From positions 1-23,523 of the forward strand of contig CALMOL010000532.1 of assembly GCA_937871685.1 (NCBI GenBank): DNA of 23,523 bases, written 5' to 3'. Position 1 is the first letter of the stretch. Each line of letters opens with the position of its first letter. This document shows, piece by piece, positions 1-7,734 of the stretch. The stretch comes from an uncultured Verrucomicrobiota bacterium. GTDB lineage: Bacteria; Verrucomicrobiota; Verrucomicrobiia; Chthoniobacterales; SZAS-18. The notes under the pieces are model-generated. The model did not search any database and was not told where the DNA came from. It saw only the letters and a program-made list of their open reading frames with translations. The translations under genes and the position numbers were made by a program.

Positions 1-444
1 ATCCTCGCGGCCTGCGCCGCGCTTTTCCTCGCTGCCCTCCCTTCTCCCGCCCACGAGGGCGTGGAGCTTAGTCCGAACGGCGGTCGCCTCGTCCCCTTCG
101 GCGAGAAAACCCCGCTTCACGCCGAGATCCTGCTGCGCGACGGCGCGTTCTCCGTCGGCCTCTACGACGAGGACGCCAAGAAGGAGTTGCCCGCCACCGC
201 CGCGCAGGAGCTGACCGTGACCGAGCGCGCCAGCGGGAAGAAGATTCCCGCGGAGAAGAAGGAGGGCCGCTGGACTCTGCCGAAGCCCGCCGGCAAGGAC
301 TTCTGGCTCATCCTCCAGCTCCGCGACGGCCCCGGCGCCAAGGCCCGCACCGCGCGCCTCCACTACGAGGAGGCCATTTGCTCCGAGTGCGGCGAACAGG
401 AGTGGCTTTGCCGCTGCGGCGAGAAGAAGGGGAAGAAAAAGTAA
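1..444 (+). CDS. C-terminal part of a secreted protein with a cysteine-rich tail (5' end outside window)
   Basis: The reading frame is open from base 1, and the first 17 codons encode an Ala/Leu-rich hydrophobic stretch ending in a plausible signal-peptidase site (PSPAHEG). The true start therefore lies left of the window, and the GTG at 61 is probably internal. The mature part is about 125 residues, acidic and basic mixed, and ends in a CxxC-x6-CxC cluster (CSECG, then CRCG) followed by a lysine-rich tail. The paired cysteines could bind metal or be oxidised in the periplasm. I do not recognise the family. It lies upstream of the CAP-domain gene on the same strand. Host gene, outside the mobile element. 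Confidence 0.7.
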   Translation: MLAACAALFLAALPSPAHEGVELSPNGGRLVPFGEKTPLHAEILLRDGAFSVGLYDEDAKKELPATAAQELTVTERASGKKIPAEKKEGRWTLPKPAGKDFWLILQLRDGPGAKARTARLHYEEAICSECGEQEWLCRCGEKKGKKK

Positions 445-534
445 GCCCAGCCGAGTCGGACGGCATGCCTGTCAGCGTCCTCAATCGTCGCCGCTTTGTC
501 CGTGCGCGCCGCGCGGATCGCGAGAAATTTCCCC

Positions 535-1236
535 ATGGGAATCCCGCATCTTGTCCTGCTTTCCGTCGTCTCCGCCCTGCTCGCCACGAGTTCCGCCGCC
601 GCGGCCGGCGAGCCGACCGAGCGGACCCTCTCGTTCGCGCGCTGGGACGGCGAGGCCGTGGCGCGGGCGATCTTTGACGAGACCAACGTCCGCCGCACCG
701 CCGCGGGCCTGCCGGCGCTTGCCCGCTCGATGAACGCGGAGGCCGCCGCGCGCGTGCAGGTGGAATACATCGCGCGCACTCGCACCCTCTCGCATTCCAA
801 CCCCACCTCCGGCCAGCGCACGGTGGGCGACCGCCTGCGCTCCGCCGGCGCGCCGTGGCGCTTCGCGGCCGAGAACGTTCTTTTTGAGCACCTGCTGGAT
901 TACGTGAACGGCCGGCTGGTGTATCCGCGCCCCGCCGCGGGCGGCGGCCAGGAATTCTCCTACACGCCGAACGGGCCCGCCCTGCGCCCGCGCACGCCGC
1001 GCTCCCTCGCGCGTGCCTCGCTGGACCAATGGATGAACTCGCCCGGCCACCGGGCCAACATCCTCGCGCGCGACGCCACGCAGCTCGGCTGCGCCGCCGT
1101 GCCCGTGGCCGAGGGGAAGATTCCCGGCCTCAGCGTGGTGTATGCCGCGCAGGTCTTCCTCGCGCCCGGTCCCGCCGCGCCGGGCGAGTCAGGCCAATCG
1201 CGCTCCATCGTTCGCGACGGAAGATTGGGACGGTGA
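535..1236 (+). CDS. Secreted CAP-domain (SCP/PR1-like) protein
   Basis: The product has 233 residues. The ATG at 535 is chosen because it opens directly on a hydrophobic signal peptide (MGIPHLVLLSVVSALLATSS, then an AAAA stretch). The in-frame TTG at 496 would put charged residues in front of it. The mature part has CAP hallmarks: an early NxxR helix (FDETNVRRTAAGLPAL), LSHSNP as the first metal-ligand-type motif, AENV in the middle, and W-M-N-SPGHRANIL near the C-terminus, the classic CAP signature with its histidine. CAP proteins are extracytoplasmic; their roles in bacteria vary and are mostly unknown. About 50 residues between AENV and the SPGHR motif form a proline/glycine-rich insertion. 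Host gene. Family confident, function not predictable. Confidence 0.88.
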   Translation: MGIPHLVLLSVVSALLATSSAAAAGEPTERTLSFARWDGEAVARAIFDETNVRRTAAGLPALARSMNAEAAARVQVEYIARTRTLSHSNPTSGQRTVGDRLRSAGAPWRFAAENVLFEHLLDYVNGRLVYPRPAAGGGQEFSYTPNGPALRPRTPRSLARASLDQWMNSPGHRANILARDATQLGCAAVPVAEGKIPGLSVVYAAQVFLAPGPAAPGESGQSRSIVRDGRLGR

Positions 1237-1382
1237 ACTCGTCGGCCCCGAAAGCAGCGCCGCGCGCCGGGCGGCGATCCGGCGGGAACCTTCATGGTGG
1301 GCGGCGGCCAACCGGATCGAAGTGCCCAGGCGTTGACGGTCGCCGCGCAACCTCCGTGCGGCCGGCGAGTTTCTTCGGGCGC

Positions 1383-1595
1383 ATGACCCGGTTTGCCACC
1401 CTTCTGCTTCTCGCGCTCATCGCAGCCGCGGCCCCGCCTCCGAAAGCGGCGACAGGTCGCCGCGCTCCAAAACGTCTCCGATCTTCCGCCAGCCGCCGCC
1501 CGCGAATGCGACAACCTGAACCGAAAACGCTCCAAGGCCCGCGATTCTCTGATGAAGCAACCATCGCGCGCCTGTGCTGCGAAGCCCGGTCATGA
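1383..1595 (+). CDS. Possible small exported protein, perhaps degenerate
   Basis: The span 1237-1591 has no convincing large gene. This 70-codon ORF begins with a signal-peptide-like start (MTRFATLLLLALIAAAAPPP) and its TGA overlaps the ATG of the following VOC gene (ATGA), both in favour of a real gene. After residue 25 it becomes Arg/Ser-rich, as expected of an out-of-frame translation. The +1 alternative frame reads more like protein there (QVAALQNVSDLPPAAARE). A frameshift in a former small lipoprotein or exported gene is possible. Treat as tentative. Confidence 0.3.
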   Translation: MTRFATLLLLALIAAAAPPPKAATGRRAPKRLRSSASRRPRMRQPEPKTLQGPRFSDEATIARLCCEARS

Positions 1596-1945
1596 CCATT
1601 CACAATGTCCTCGCCGAGGTGTTCGTGCGCGACATCGAGGCCGCCACCGCGTGGTATGAGCGTCTTCTCGGCACAAAGGGTTCGCAGCCCATGGAAAAGC
1701 TCTCCGAATGGAAATCCCCCGGCGGCGGCGGGCTCCAGGTTTACGCGGACCCAGCGCGTGCCGGCTCCTCCGCGGTGACCTTCGCCATCAAGGACCTGAA
1801 GGAACTTCTCGCCCACCTGCGCTCGATCCAAGTCGAGCCGACGCGCACGCAGGAGGGCGATTCCGTGAGCTTGGCCTTCGTGCAGGATCCCGACGGCAAT
1901 CAGCTCGTCTTCGCCGCGGCGCACGGCGACAAGCTGACGAAGTGA
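1592..1945 (+). CDS. VOC-superfamily (glyoxalase/bleomycin-resistance fold) protein
   Basis: The product has 117 residues, the usual size of a single-module pair VOC protein. The N-terminus (VLAEVFVRDIEAATAWYERLLGT) is the standard first beta-alpha unit, with D-x-x-A-x-x-W-Y-x-x-L-L-G. The C-terminal unit ends FVQDPDGNQLVFA, with the D-P-D-G-N turn typical of the fold. The start at 1592 is preferred over an in-frame upstream codon at 1574 because the VOC fold begins immediately after it. VOC proteins are metal-dependent lyases, isomerases, dioxygenases or ligand-binding resistance proteins; the substrate cannot be told from sequence. It converges with the second VOC gene at 2057-2425. Host gene. 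Confidence 0.85.
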   Translation: MTIHNVLAEVFVRDIEAATAWYERLLGTKGSQPMEKLSEWKSPGGGGLQVYADPARAGSSAVTFAIKDLKELLAHLRSIQVEPTRTQEGDSVSLAFVQDPDGNQLVFAAAHGDKLTK

Positions 1946-2056
1946 GGCTCGCGCCCGGCGCGGCCAGATGGACTTGGGAGAATTGCGCGCGCCGGGTTGA
2001 AAGGCAGCGGGCACCGAGCTTCCTCGGCCCCCGCCGGGAGGTGAGCAAAGCGCGGC

Positions 2057-2425
2057 CTACTGCATCGAGTGCAGGCCGATTCGGTTGCCCTCGGAATCAA
2101 TCACCAGGGAGATATGGCCGTATTGGCCGATGCTCATCTTTTCCCGCTCGACCTTGCCGCCGGCCTCGCCGGCCTTTTTGGCCTGCACCGCGCAGTCCTC
2201 GCACGAGAAGTAGATCAGCACGCCGCCCGGTTTCGAGTCCAGGCCCGGCATCTTGATCAGCGCGCCGGGCGAGCCGTAGCCCTCCATGTGCATCGGGAAA
2301 GCCCACATTTCGAGGTCGCCGCTTTCCAGCCTGGTAAATTCCGTGCCGAACACGGATTGATAGAACTTCTTGGCGCGCTCCATGTCTTGGACGTAGATTT
2401 CAAACCAGCCTACAGGGTTGTTCAT
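2057..2425 (-). CDS. VOC-superfamily protein whose first codons are supplied by the inserted element
   Basis: The product has 122 residues. MNNPVGWFEIYVQDM followed by AKKFYQSVFG is the first VOC unit, and HISLVIDSEGNRIGLHS closes the second. This type (PVGWFEIYVxD) is a common conserved VOC subfamily, often annotated as glyoxalase/bleomycin-resistance protein. The att core at 2391-2410 falls in codons 6-12, so everything left of the core is original host gene, while the start codon, residues 1-5 and the upstream region come from the element. The displaced native start is at 21931-21933. The gene remains open and full length, so it is probably still expressed, now from a promoter-like sequence at 2432-2460. 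Confidence 0.9.
   Translation of the reverse strand: MNNPVGWFEIYVQDMERAKKFYQSVFGTEFTRLESGDLEMWAFPMHMEGYGSPGALIKMPGLDSKPGGVLIYFSCEDCAVQAKKAGEAGGKVEREKMSIGQYGHISLVIDSEGNRIGLHSMQ
2386..2410. other. attL core (left copy of att direct repeat)
   Basis: The sequence acgtagatttcaaaccagcc at 2391-2410 is identical to 21899-21918. Five bases to its left (2386-2390) match the right end except for one base. On the minus strand the core encodes G-W-F-E-I-Y-V of the VOC protein. Bases beyond 2410 (element side) and beyond 21918 (host side) diverge by scattered, mostly third-position changes while both encode M-x-N-P-V, showing that the element mimics the target gene past the identical core. Confidence 0.9.
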
Positions 2426-2431
2426 GCCAAC

Positions 2432-2460
2432 TCTGTAGCATGGACACAAAAGAACATCAA
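2432..2460 (-). promoter_or_regulatory. Element-borne promoter-like sequence for the restored VOC gene
   Basis: Read on the minus strand: TTGATG (2460-2455), 17 bp, TACAGA (2437-2432). The last base of the -10 box is 6 nt from the ATG at 2425, so a transcript would be nearly or fully leaderless. The -35 matches TTGA of the consensus and the spacing is ideal, but the -10 is a weak match. The position is where a replacement promoter would be needed after insertion. Confidence 0.35.
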
Positions 2461-2473
2461 TGACACCATTGGA

Positions 2474-2493
2474 TGTTCCCAATTTTGTTCCCA
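2474..2493. repeat. Paired TGTTCCCA boxes, left end (putative integrase arm sites)
   Basis: TGTTCCCA occurs at 2474-2481 and 2486-2493, a 12-bp period, 64 bp inside the left att core. The same pair with the same 12-bp period is found inside the right end. Tyrosine integrases of the lambda type bind short arm-type repeats flanking the core, and this arrangement fits. The boxes lie between the integrase start codon and the outward promoter of the restored VOC gene, so integrase binding could also repress one or both. That part is inference. Confidence 0.65.
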
Positions 2494-2500
2494 CTGCTTC

Positions 2501-3658
2501 ATGGCCAGCGTCCACCGCAACCCCGATTCGCCCTTCTGGCACGGGGCTTACCGCGACGCGCGTGGCATTCGGCGCAAACTCTCGACGAAGACCAAGGACC
2601 GGGCCAAGGCCCTGGCGATGGTCAACGAGTTCGAGAAGACGGCGAAAAAGGCCCGGGCCGGCACGCTGATCGAGATCGTGGCACGCGACACAATCTCCCG
2701 AATCGTCGAGGAAACCACCGGTGAGCCGCTAGCGTTCGAGACGATGCAGAGCTGGGCCGACGGCTGGATCGCCGGGAAGGCGGCCACCAAGTCAAAGGGC
2801 ACGGCCACTCGTTACGGCAGCGTCGTCCGGGACTTCCTACAGCACCTCGGGGCACGGGCGCGCCTGAACATCGCGCTCCTGCGCGAGGCCGATGTGGAGA
2901 GCTTCCGCGCTGCGGAGTTGGAGGCCGGCAAGTCGTCCAACACCGTCAACAGCGCGACGAAGACCATTGCCACGATGCTGAACGCCGCGCAGCGCCGCGG
3001 GCTCATCACGATCAACGTGGCGAGCGTCGAGCCGCTTCCCGATGATCGCACGGAGAAGCACGGGTTCACCCGCTCCCAGCTTGCGATGCTGATTCGCGCA
3101 GCCGACGCGGAGGAGCGCAAGGACATGGCCACGCTGTCTCGGCTTGGCTATTACACCGGCGCACGGATTGGTGATCTCGCGCGCCTGCGACGGCACAACA
3201 TCGACTGGAAGAAGGAGACGGCGGAATTTCTGCCGCAGAAGACGCGAAGGAAGGGACGAAAACTCTTCGTGCCGGTCCACGCGGCGCTGATGGAATACCT
3301 CCGCGGCCTCGACATTCCTGACGATCTCGATGGGCCGCTGATGCCTTCGCTCGTCAGCAAACGCGTGCAGGGTGAGAACGGTTTGTCGGCCAACTTTGCC
3401 CGCCTCGTGGCCAAAGCCGGCATCGTCGTGCCAACGTTGCGCGAGGCAGTCGGCACGAAGGGGCGCCGCGTGCTCGGTCTGGGATTTCACGGACTGAGGC
3501 ACACCTTCATCAGCGGTCTGTTGAACGCCGGTGTGTCGTCCGAGAATCGAAAAAGGCTTTCCGGCCATGCCATCGCCGGGGCGCACGAGACCTACTCTCA
3601 CGCGGAGATTGAGACCCTGCGCGTGGAACTGAACAAGTTACCGAGGATCGAATCGTGA
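2501..3658 (+). CDS. int: Tyrosine-type site-specific integrase of the element
   Basis: The product has 385 residues. The ATG at 2501 is chosen because upstream in-frame codons run antisense through the att core and the VOC gene. The N-terminal ~70 residues (WHGAYRDARGIRRKLSTKTK) resemble an arm-binding domain. Residues ~78-185 form a SAM-like core-binding domain. The catalytic domain follows, with Arg222 (TGARIGDL), a basic beta-hairpin lysine near 247-254 (KTRRKGRKLFV), His330-x-x-Arg333 (HGLRHT), His356 (SGHA) and nucleophile Tyr365 (ETYSHAE). All active-site residues are present, so the enzyme is probably functional. It would recombine attP with the 20-bp target in the VOC gene. Its stop overlaps the next start (GTGA), forming an operon. 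Family certain; target inferred from the att repeats. Confidence 0.95.
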   Translation: MASVHRNPDSPFWHGAYRDARGIRRKLSTKTKDRAKALAMVNEFEKTAKKARAGTLIEIVARDTISRIVEETTGEPLAFETMQSWADGWIAGKAATKSKGTATRYGSVVRDFLQHLGARARLNIALLREADVESFRAAELEAGKSSNTVNSATKTIATMLNAAQRRGLITINVASVEPLPDDRTEKHGFTRSQLAMLIRAADAEERKDMATLSRLGYYTGARIGDLARLRRHNIDWKKETAEFLPQKTRRKGRKLFVPVHAALMEYLRGLDIPDDLDGPLMPSLVSKRVQGENGLSANFARLVAKAGIVVPTLREAVGTKGRRVLGLGFHGLRHTFISGLLNAGVSSENRKRLSGHAIAGAHETYSHAEIETLRVELNKLPRIES

Positions 3659-4404
3659 AAGAATCTCCCAAGCACACCTTCGTCTTTCAGACTGCCTCGT
3701 TGTTGGTCGCGACGGGACGCGTGGGAAATCCTGCGGACGCAGCAAAGCTTGCCCTCCAAATTCTTGATGCCAGCGAACTCGCCGTGCAGTTGCACGATCT
3801 TGAAGAGGACACCGGAAGAATGCGCGCCGCGCAAAGAACCGAACTTCACATGCGTCAGATCAGCGCCTGTGCGGAAGAACTGCGGTCGAAGTTTGGCCAA
3901 ACGATCTCCGAGATTCCTTGGCAGGATCGAGTTTCCTACTCGCTACGGATCCGATACGCAGCGCGCTCGGAGAATGTCACGCGGGCCAAAGAGCTGATCC
4001 ATGAGATGGAGCGCGCCGACTACGAGAGGAGTCACAATTCCCCACTACCAGAAGAGGGTTACGAAATCCATCGGCTTGAACAGGAGAAAGAGACGTTCTC
4101 TCTCATAGAATGCGTCTGGCTGCGCGAGCGCGTTGACAAATTCGTGGCTGATTCCACCTCGGAGCGTGCAAGGAAGGCTGCGGAAGCACGTTGGGCCGGA
4201 AAAAATGAAAAAAACTCTGCGAATGTCGTTGACACCGCAGACGCCCCGAAACGGTCGGCTGATGGCCGATTCCGGCCGGATGGGCGGAAAAACCGGCGGG
4301 ACGCATCGGACGTCAGGACGCGGCGACCAGCAGAAGCACGTCGCGCTTCAAGTGGGAAAAAATCGCGCATCTCAAAATCTGACACAGGGCATCCGCCGAT
4401 CTGA
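3655..4404 (+). CDS. Unknown charged protein co-transcribed with the integrase
   Basis: The product has 249 residues and starts at GTG 3655, overlapping the integrase stop. The first two thirds are mostly helical and charged, with conserved-looking segments (ASLLVATGRVGNPADAAKLALQ; WLRERVDKFVADS). The last ~75 residues are a very basic, low-complexity tail (RKAAEARWAGK, then RRDASDVRTRRPAEARR), which suggests nucleic-acid binding. Base composition looks less GC-rich than neighbouring genes. I do not recognise the family. Tight coupling to the integrase suggests a role in integration, excision or its control, but that rests on position only. Confidence 0.7.
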   Translation: MKESPKHTFVFQTASLLVATGRVGNPADAAKLALQILDASELAVQLHDLEEDTGRMRAAQRTELHMRQISACAEELRSKFGQTISEIPWQDRVSYSLRIRYAARSENVTRAKELIHEMERADYERSHNSPLPEEGYEIHRLEQEKETFSLIECVWLRERVDKFVADSTSERARKAAEARWAGKNEKNSANVVDTADAPKRSADGRFRPDGRKNRRDASDVRTRRPAEARRASSGKKSRISKSDTGHPPI

Positions 4405-4440
4405 CAGCCGGCACAAAAAGATCGGCGCCGAGGCTTCTTC

Positions 4441-4755
4441 ATGCCTCCTGCGCATTCCACGGCCGTCCGCCCCACCACGGCGGACCCGGTGACCGTCCCG
4501 CCGGCTCTTGGGACGCAAATCAAACCTGAGTTCTTGCGCCTGCCGCCCTCGGGTTCCCCCTGCCCACACTCGGGCCTGACCCGCACGAAGCTTAACCAGC
4601 TCGTGCTCCCCAATGACCTCAACGGCCATCGGCCGCCGGTGCGATCCATTTCGTTGCGACCCAAAGGCGCCAAAAAGGGCGTGAGGCTGATCAGCTACGA
4701 CAGCCTCATGTCGTATTTGCGCGACCTGATGAGCAACCAGGAACAGACCGCCTGA
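4441..4755 (+). CDS. Small HTH protein, excisionase/AlpA-like candidate
   Basis: The product has 104 residues. The N-terminal ~40 residues are proline-rich. Residues ~44-95 read GLTRTKLNQLVLPND, then PPVRSISLRPKGAKKGVRLISYDSL. This matches the layout of small winged-HTH proteins of mobile elements: a recognition helix after a short turn, a beta wing with basic tip, and the closing R-L-I-x-x-D-S-L helix. Such proteins often act as recombination directionality factors or repressors. Its position two genes after the integrase fits an excisionase. Function inferred; DNA binding likely. Confidence 0.6.
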   Translation: MPPAHSTAVRPTTADPVTVPPALGTQIKPEFLRLPPSGSPCPHSGLTRTKLNQLVLPNDLNGHRPPVRSISLRPKGAKKGVRLISYDSLMSYLRDLMSNQEQTA

Positions 4756-4866
4756 CCTCTAAACGGAGAAACCGACCCCGCGAGCAAGCGCAAGGCCGGT
4801 TCCCCAAAGTCGTTTTTCACGCCGACGAAGGGCACAGAGCACAGCGCAGACGTGGGGCAACTGCCC

Positions 4867-4980
4867 ATGCTACAACGAATTCTCGCGGCCCTTGAGCCGC
4901 TGATGGCGCGCCTGTATTGGCCGTGCCTGGACGCGCTTACCCAGCGTGAAACCGAAGCCGTAAACCGGGAGGCCCTTCGA
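4867..4980 (+). CDS. Possible small ORF before the primase-like gene
   Basis: The span 4756-4979 has no larger gene. An ATG at 4867 (or GTG at 4852) opens a 37-codon frame (MLQRILAALEPLMARLYW, then LDALTQRE) whose TGA overlaps the ATG at 4980, the same ATGA coupling used throughout this operon. The frame is open upstream, in the same frame as the HTH gene, right back to that gene's TGA at 4753, so a longer product by readthrough or an alternative start cannot be excluded. It could serve as a translational coupler for the primase-like gene. No family recognised. Confidence 0.4.
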
Positions 4981-6098
4981 TGACGGCCACCACCTTTCTT
5001 CGGTCGGATCGCGTCACGGCCATCAAAGAGCGCCTCGACGTGCGCGCCGCCGCCGCTTTGTGCGGCTTCCAGCTTCCCGACCGGCCGGGCGTGCGCTTCC
5101 GTTCGCCGCTGCGCGAGGACCATACGCCGAGCTGCGAACTGTGGCCGGGCCGCTCCGGCGAGCTACTGTTCGTAGATCGCGCCGCCAACTTGAGGCTTGA
5201 CAGCATTGCGCTGTTCGCCGCCGCGCAGGGCATCGGCAACGGTGCCGCCATCCGCGAATTGTCCGGCCGCTTGGGGCTGACTGGCCCGTGCGCGGTGGAC
5301 ACGCCGGCGCGCCTTCCACGGCCGCTGCCGCGGCGTGGCCGCCGGGAAGTGCCGCGCGCCGAGGACAAGCGGCCCGACCTCTCACGCCTCGCTCTCGTCG
5401 AGCCGAACACCTCGCAGATCATCCAAGTTGCTCGCCAGCGGGGTATCGCGCCCGACGGCGTGGCCGAGGCGGTCCGACGCGGCCTGCTACGCGTCGGCCG
5501 CTCCTGCGGCTTCGGCGCATGGGTCGTGACCGACTCGTCCTGCTGGTGCGCCCAAGCGCGGCGCATGGATGGTCAGCCCTTCCCTACTGTGCCGGGACTC
5601 CTGGGCGAGCGGAAGGCCCACACGGCGGCCGGATCCTGGCAGGCGTGGCCGCTGGGCATCCGCGAGGCCGCGTCCTATCCGGTGGTGTTGCTCGTCGAGG
5701 GGGCGCCCGACCTGCTGGCCGCCCATGCGCTCATCATGCGAGAGGGCCGCGCCCACGACACCGCCGCCGTGGCGATGCTCGGCGCGAGTCAGCAGATCCC
5801 GGCCGAGGCGCTGCGAGGCTTCCGCACCCGCCGTGTTCGGTTGTTCCCTCATGCCGACCAAGCTGGCCTCGCCGCGATGATCGCGTGGGGCAGGCAGCTT
5901 CGCACCGCCCGCGCCGCCGAGCCGGACGCCTACGATCTCGACGGTCTCCGCCAAGCTGATGGCCGGCCCGCGAAAGATCTGAACGACGTTCTCCGCATGG
6001 CACCCCACGCGCTGGATGCGCTGGGAACTCTCATCCCCGCCGCGCCAGGCGCCGGCGTCACCTCGAGCCCCTTGCCTGCCGATGCACGCGCCCGCTGA
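4980..6098 (+). CDS. Primase-like protein with degenerate zinc-finger region and Toprim domain
   Basis: The product has 372 residues. The N-terminal ~100 residues follow the DnaG CHC2 pattern (FRSPLREDHTPSCELW, then ELLFVDRAANLRLDSIALFAA), but the usual zinc-binding cysteines and histidines are not conserved. The Toprim core is visible as LLVEGAPDLLAAHA (Glu240-Gly241) and RLFPHADQAGLAA (Asp293, in place of the usual D-x-D). This is the layout of plasmid and phage primase/helicase-loading proteins that act at the replication fork. It overlaps the helicase-like gene, which starts at 6082 within its last codons. The missing zinc ligands suggest a specialised or non-canonical primase; alternatively another Toprim protein. 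Confidence 0.75.
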   Translation: MTATTFLRSDRVTAIKERLDVRAAAALCGFQLPDRPGVRFRSPLREDHTPSCELWPGRSGELLFVDRAANLRLDSIALFAAAQGIGNGAAIRELSGRLGLTGPCAVDTPARLPRPLPRRGRREVPRAEDKRPDLSRLALVEPNTSQIIQVARQRGIAPDGVAEAVRRGLLRVGRSCGFGAWVVTDSSCWCAQARRMDGQPFPTVPGLLGERKAHTAAGSWQAWPLGIREAASYPVVLLVEGAPDLLAAHALIMREGRAHDTAAVAMLGASQQIPAEALRGFRTRRVRLFPHADQAGLAAMIAWGRQLRTARAAEPDAYDLDGLRQADGRPAKDLNDVLRMAPHALDALGTLIPAAPGAGVTSSPLPADARAR

Positions 6099-7734
6099 CC
6101 CCGAACACGAAAGCGCGCCGCCGCGCGTGGTGCGAGATCTCGCGCACGAGGACCGCCGCGTCGTCCCGTGGCACCTGCTCCCGCAGGGGGCGCTGCCCCT
6201 GCCGGATAATGGCGTGACCATTTCCGAGAGCGCGGCGCGCATCTTCGGTCGCATGGCGGAGAGGAATCCGCCGACCTTCTTTCATCACGGCGGCACGGTC
6301 GTAGAACTCGACACGGCCGGCGGCGTGCGTGTTCTCGACGAAGCGGCGTTTTGCTCCCGCATCGAGAAGTTCGGCCGCGTGCTTGTGCTTCGTCGCAGCA
6401 AAACGGATACCTACTGGGCGCCGCGTCCGTGCTCACACGCCGACGCCAAGCTGCTGCTCGCTACGACCGAGGCGGCCAAGCTGCCGCCGCTGGCGCTCAT
6501 CAGCAACGGACCCGTGGCGTTGTCGGATGAAGCCGGGCGCATGCGCGTGCTGGGCAAGGGCTACCACCGCGAACTGGGCGGCGTGCTTGTGCGCGATGGC
6601 GAGCTGGCCGAGGCCGGCTTACCACCACCGGACGAGGCCGCCGAGGCGCTGGCCGGGTTGCTACGCGACTTCAGCTTTCTGACGCCGAGCGACCGCTCCC
6701 GCGCGCTCGCAGCGATGATTTCCCCGGCGCTGCAGTTTGGGAATTTCTTGCGCGAGCCGGCGCCCTTCGACGCCGGCGAGGCCGACCAATCGCAGAGCGG
6801 CAAAGGCTACCGTGCCAAGCTGGTCGCGGCGATCTACGGCGAGGAGCTCAAGCACGTCTCGCAGAGCGTGGGCGGCGTGGGCAGCCTCGACGAGAGTTTT
6901 CGCACCGCATTAGCCAGTGCGCGTCCCTTCGTGTGCGTGGACAACCTGCGCGGCCGGCTAGACTCGACGCTGCTCGAAAGCTTCGCGACGGCCGACACAT
7001 TCCCTTGCCGGTTGCCAGGTGGCCGGACCGTGGAGGTGAACCCGCGCCGCGTGTTCGTCTTCCTGACCTCCAACGGGATCGAGAGCACGCCCGACCTGGC
7101 CAACCGCTGCGCCATCGTTCGGATCACAAAGCGACCGGCCGCATACCGCTTCCACGAGTGGCCGGAGGGCGACCTGCTGGCCCACGTGCGCGCCCACCGC
7201 CTGCGATACCTCGCGGCCGCGTTCAGCGTGGTGCGCGCGTGGGTAGAAACCGGCCGGCTGCACCATCCTGAGCCGGGCGACCATGACCGCCGCGAATGGG
7301 CCGGCGTGCTGGCTTGGATTGTGGATTGCGTCTTCCAGGCTGCCCCGCTTCTCGACGGGCACCGCGCAGCTCAGGAGCGCGTCTCCAATCCCTCGCTCGC
7401 CTGGCTGCGCATCGTGGCCCAATCGGTGGACCACGCTGCCCGGCTGGGCAAGCCACTCACCGCCAGCAACATCGCCGAGCTGTGCGAGGAGGACGGCATC
7501 ACGCTACCCGGTGGGCGGAGCACGGACGGCGCCGAGAAGGTAGCACGGCACGTCGGACGAATCATGGGCCGGCTCTACCGGGACGCGCCCGCGGGAACCG
7601 AGACGATTCAAGCCGACGCGCACCGCGTTTCCCGCGGCGAAACCTTGCTCGAACGGCACACCGACACCGGGGCAAGCGACGGCACGAGGATCGTGAAAAC
7701 CTACACCTTCAGCAAAGGGGGGCCTTCGGTATGA
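6082..7734 (+). CDS. P-loop helicase-like ATPase partner of the primase-like protein
   Basis: The product has 550 residues. The ATG at 6082 is chosen because it opens within the last codons of the preceding gene, where 6016 would add a long proline/alanine-rich overlap. Residues ~185-350 hold the NTPase: a Walker-A-like turn QSQSGKGYRAKL (Lys241), a Walker-B-like strand PFVCVDN (282-288), VFVFLTSNG as a sensor strand and ANRCAIVRI as an arginine-finger-type element. The C-terminal ~150 residues contain a winged-HTH-like stretch (PLTASNIAELCEEDGI). This resembles phage D5/primase-associated helicases. The P-loop departs from GxxxxGK[ST] (Gly then Tyr after the lysine), so activity needs checking. 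It probably unwinds element DNA during its own replication. Confidence 0.7.
   Translation: MHAPADPEHESAPPRVVRDLAHEDRRVVPWHLLPQGALPLPDNGVTISESAARIFGRMAERNPPTFFHHGGTVVELDTAGGVRVLDEAAFCSRIEKFGRVLVLRRSKTDTYWAPRPCSHADAKLLLATTEAAKLPPLALISNGPVALSDEAGRMRVLGKGYHRELGGVLVRDGELAEAGLPPPDEAAEALAGLLRDFSFLTPSDRSRALAAMISPALQFGNFLREPAPFDAGEADQSQSGKGYRAKLVAAIYGEELKHVSQSVGGVGSLDESFRTALASARPFVCVDNLRGRLDSTLLESFATADTFPCRLPGGRTVEVNPRRVFVFLTSNGIESTPDLANRCAIVRITKRPAAYRFHEWPEGDLLAHVRAHRLRYLAAAFSVVRAWVETGRLHHPEPGDHDRREWAGVLAWIVDCVFQAAPLLDGHRAAQERVSNPSLAWLRIVAQSVDHAARLGKPLTASNIAELCEEDGITLPGGRSTDGAEKVARHVGRIMGRLYRDAPAGTETIQADAHRVSRGETLLERHTDTGASDGTRIVKTYTFSKGGPSV

Noticed and set aside
2069..2500. N-terminal extension of the integrase frame by 144 codons
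   Set aside because: It runs antisense to the VOC gene and across the attL core, so it would exist only after integration; the conserved integrase part begins after ATG 2501.
4059..4673. Minus-strand ORF of 204 codons
   Set aside because: Antisense to the unknown gene after the integrase and the small HTH gene; Arg/Ser-rich with no motif.
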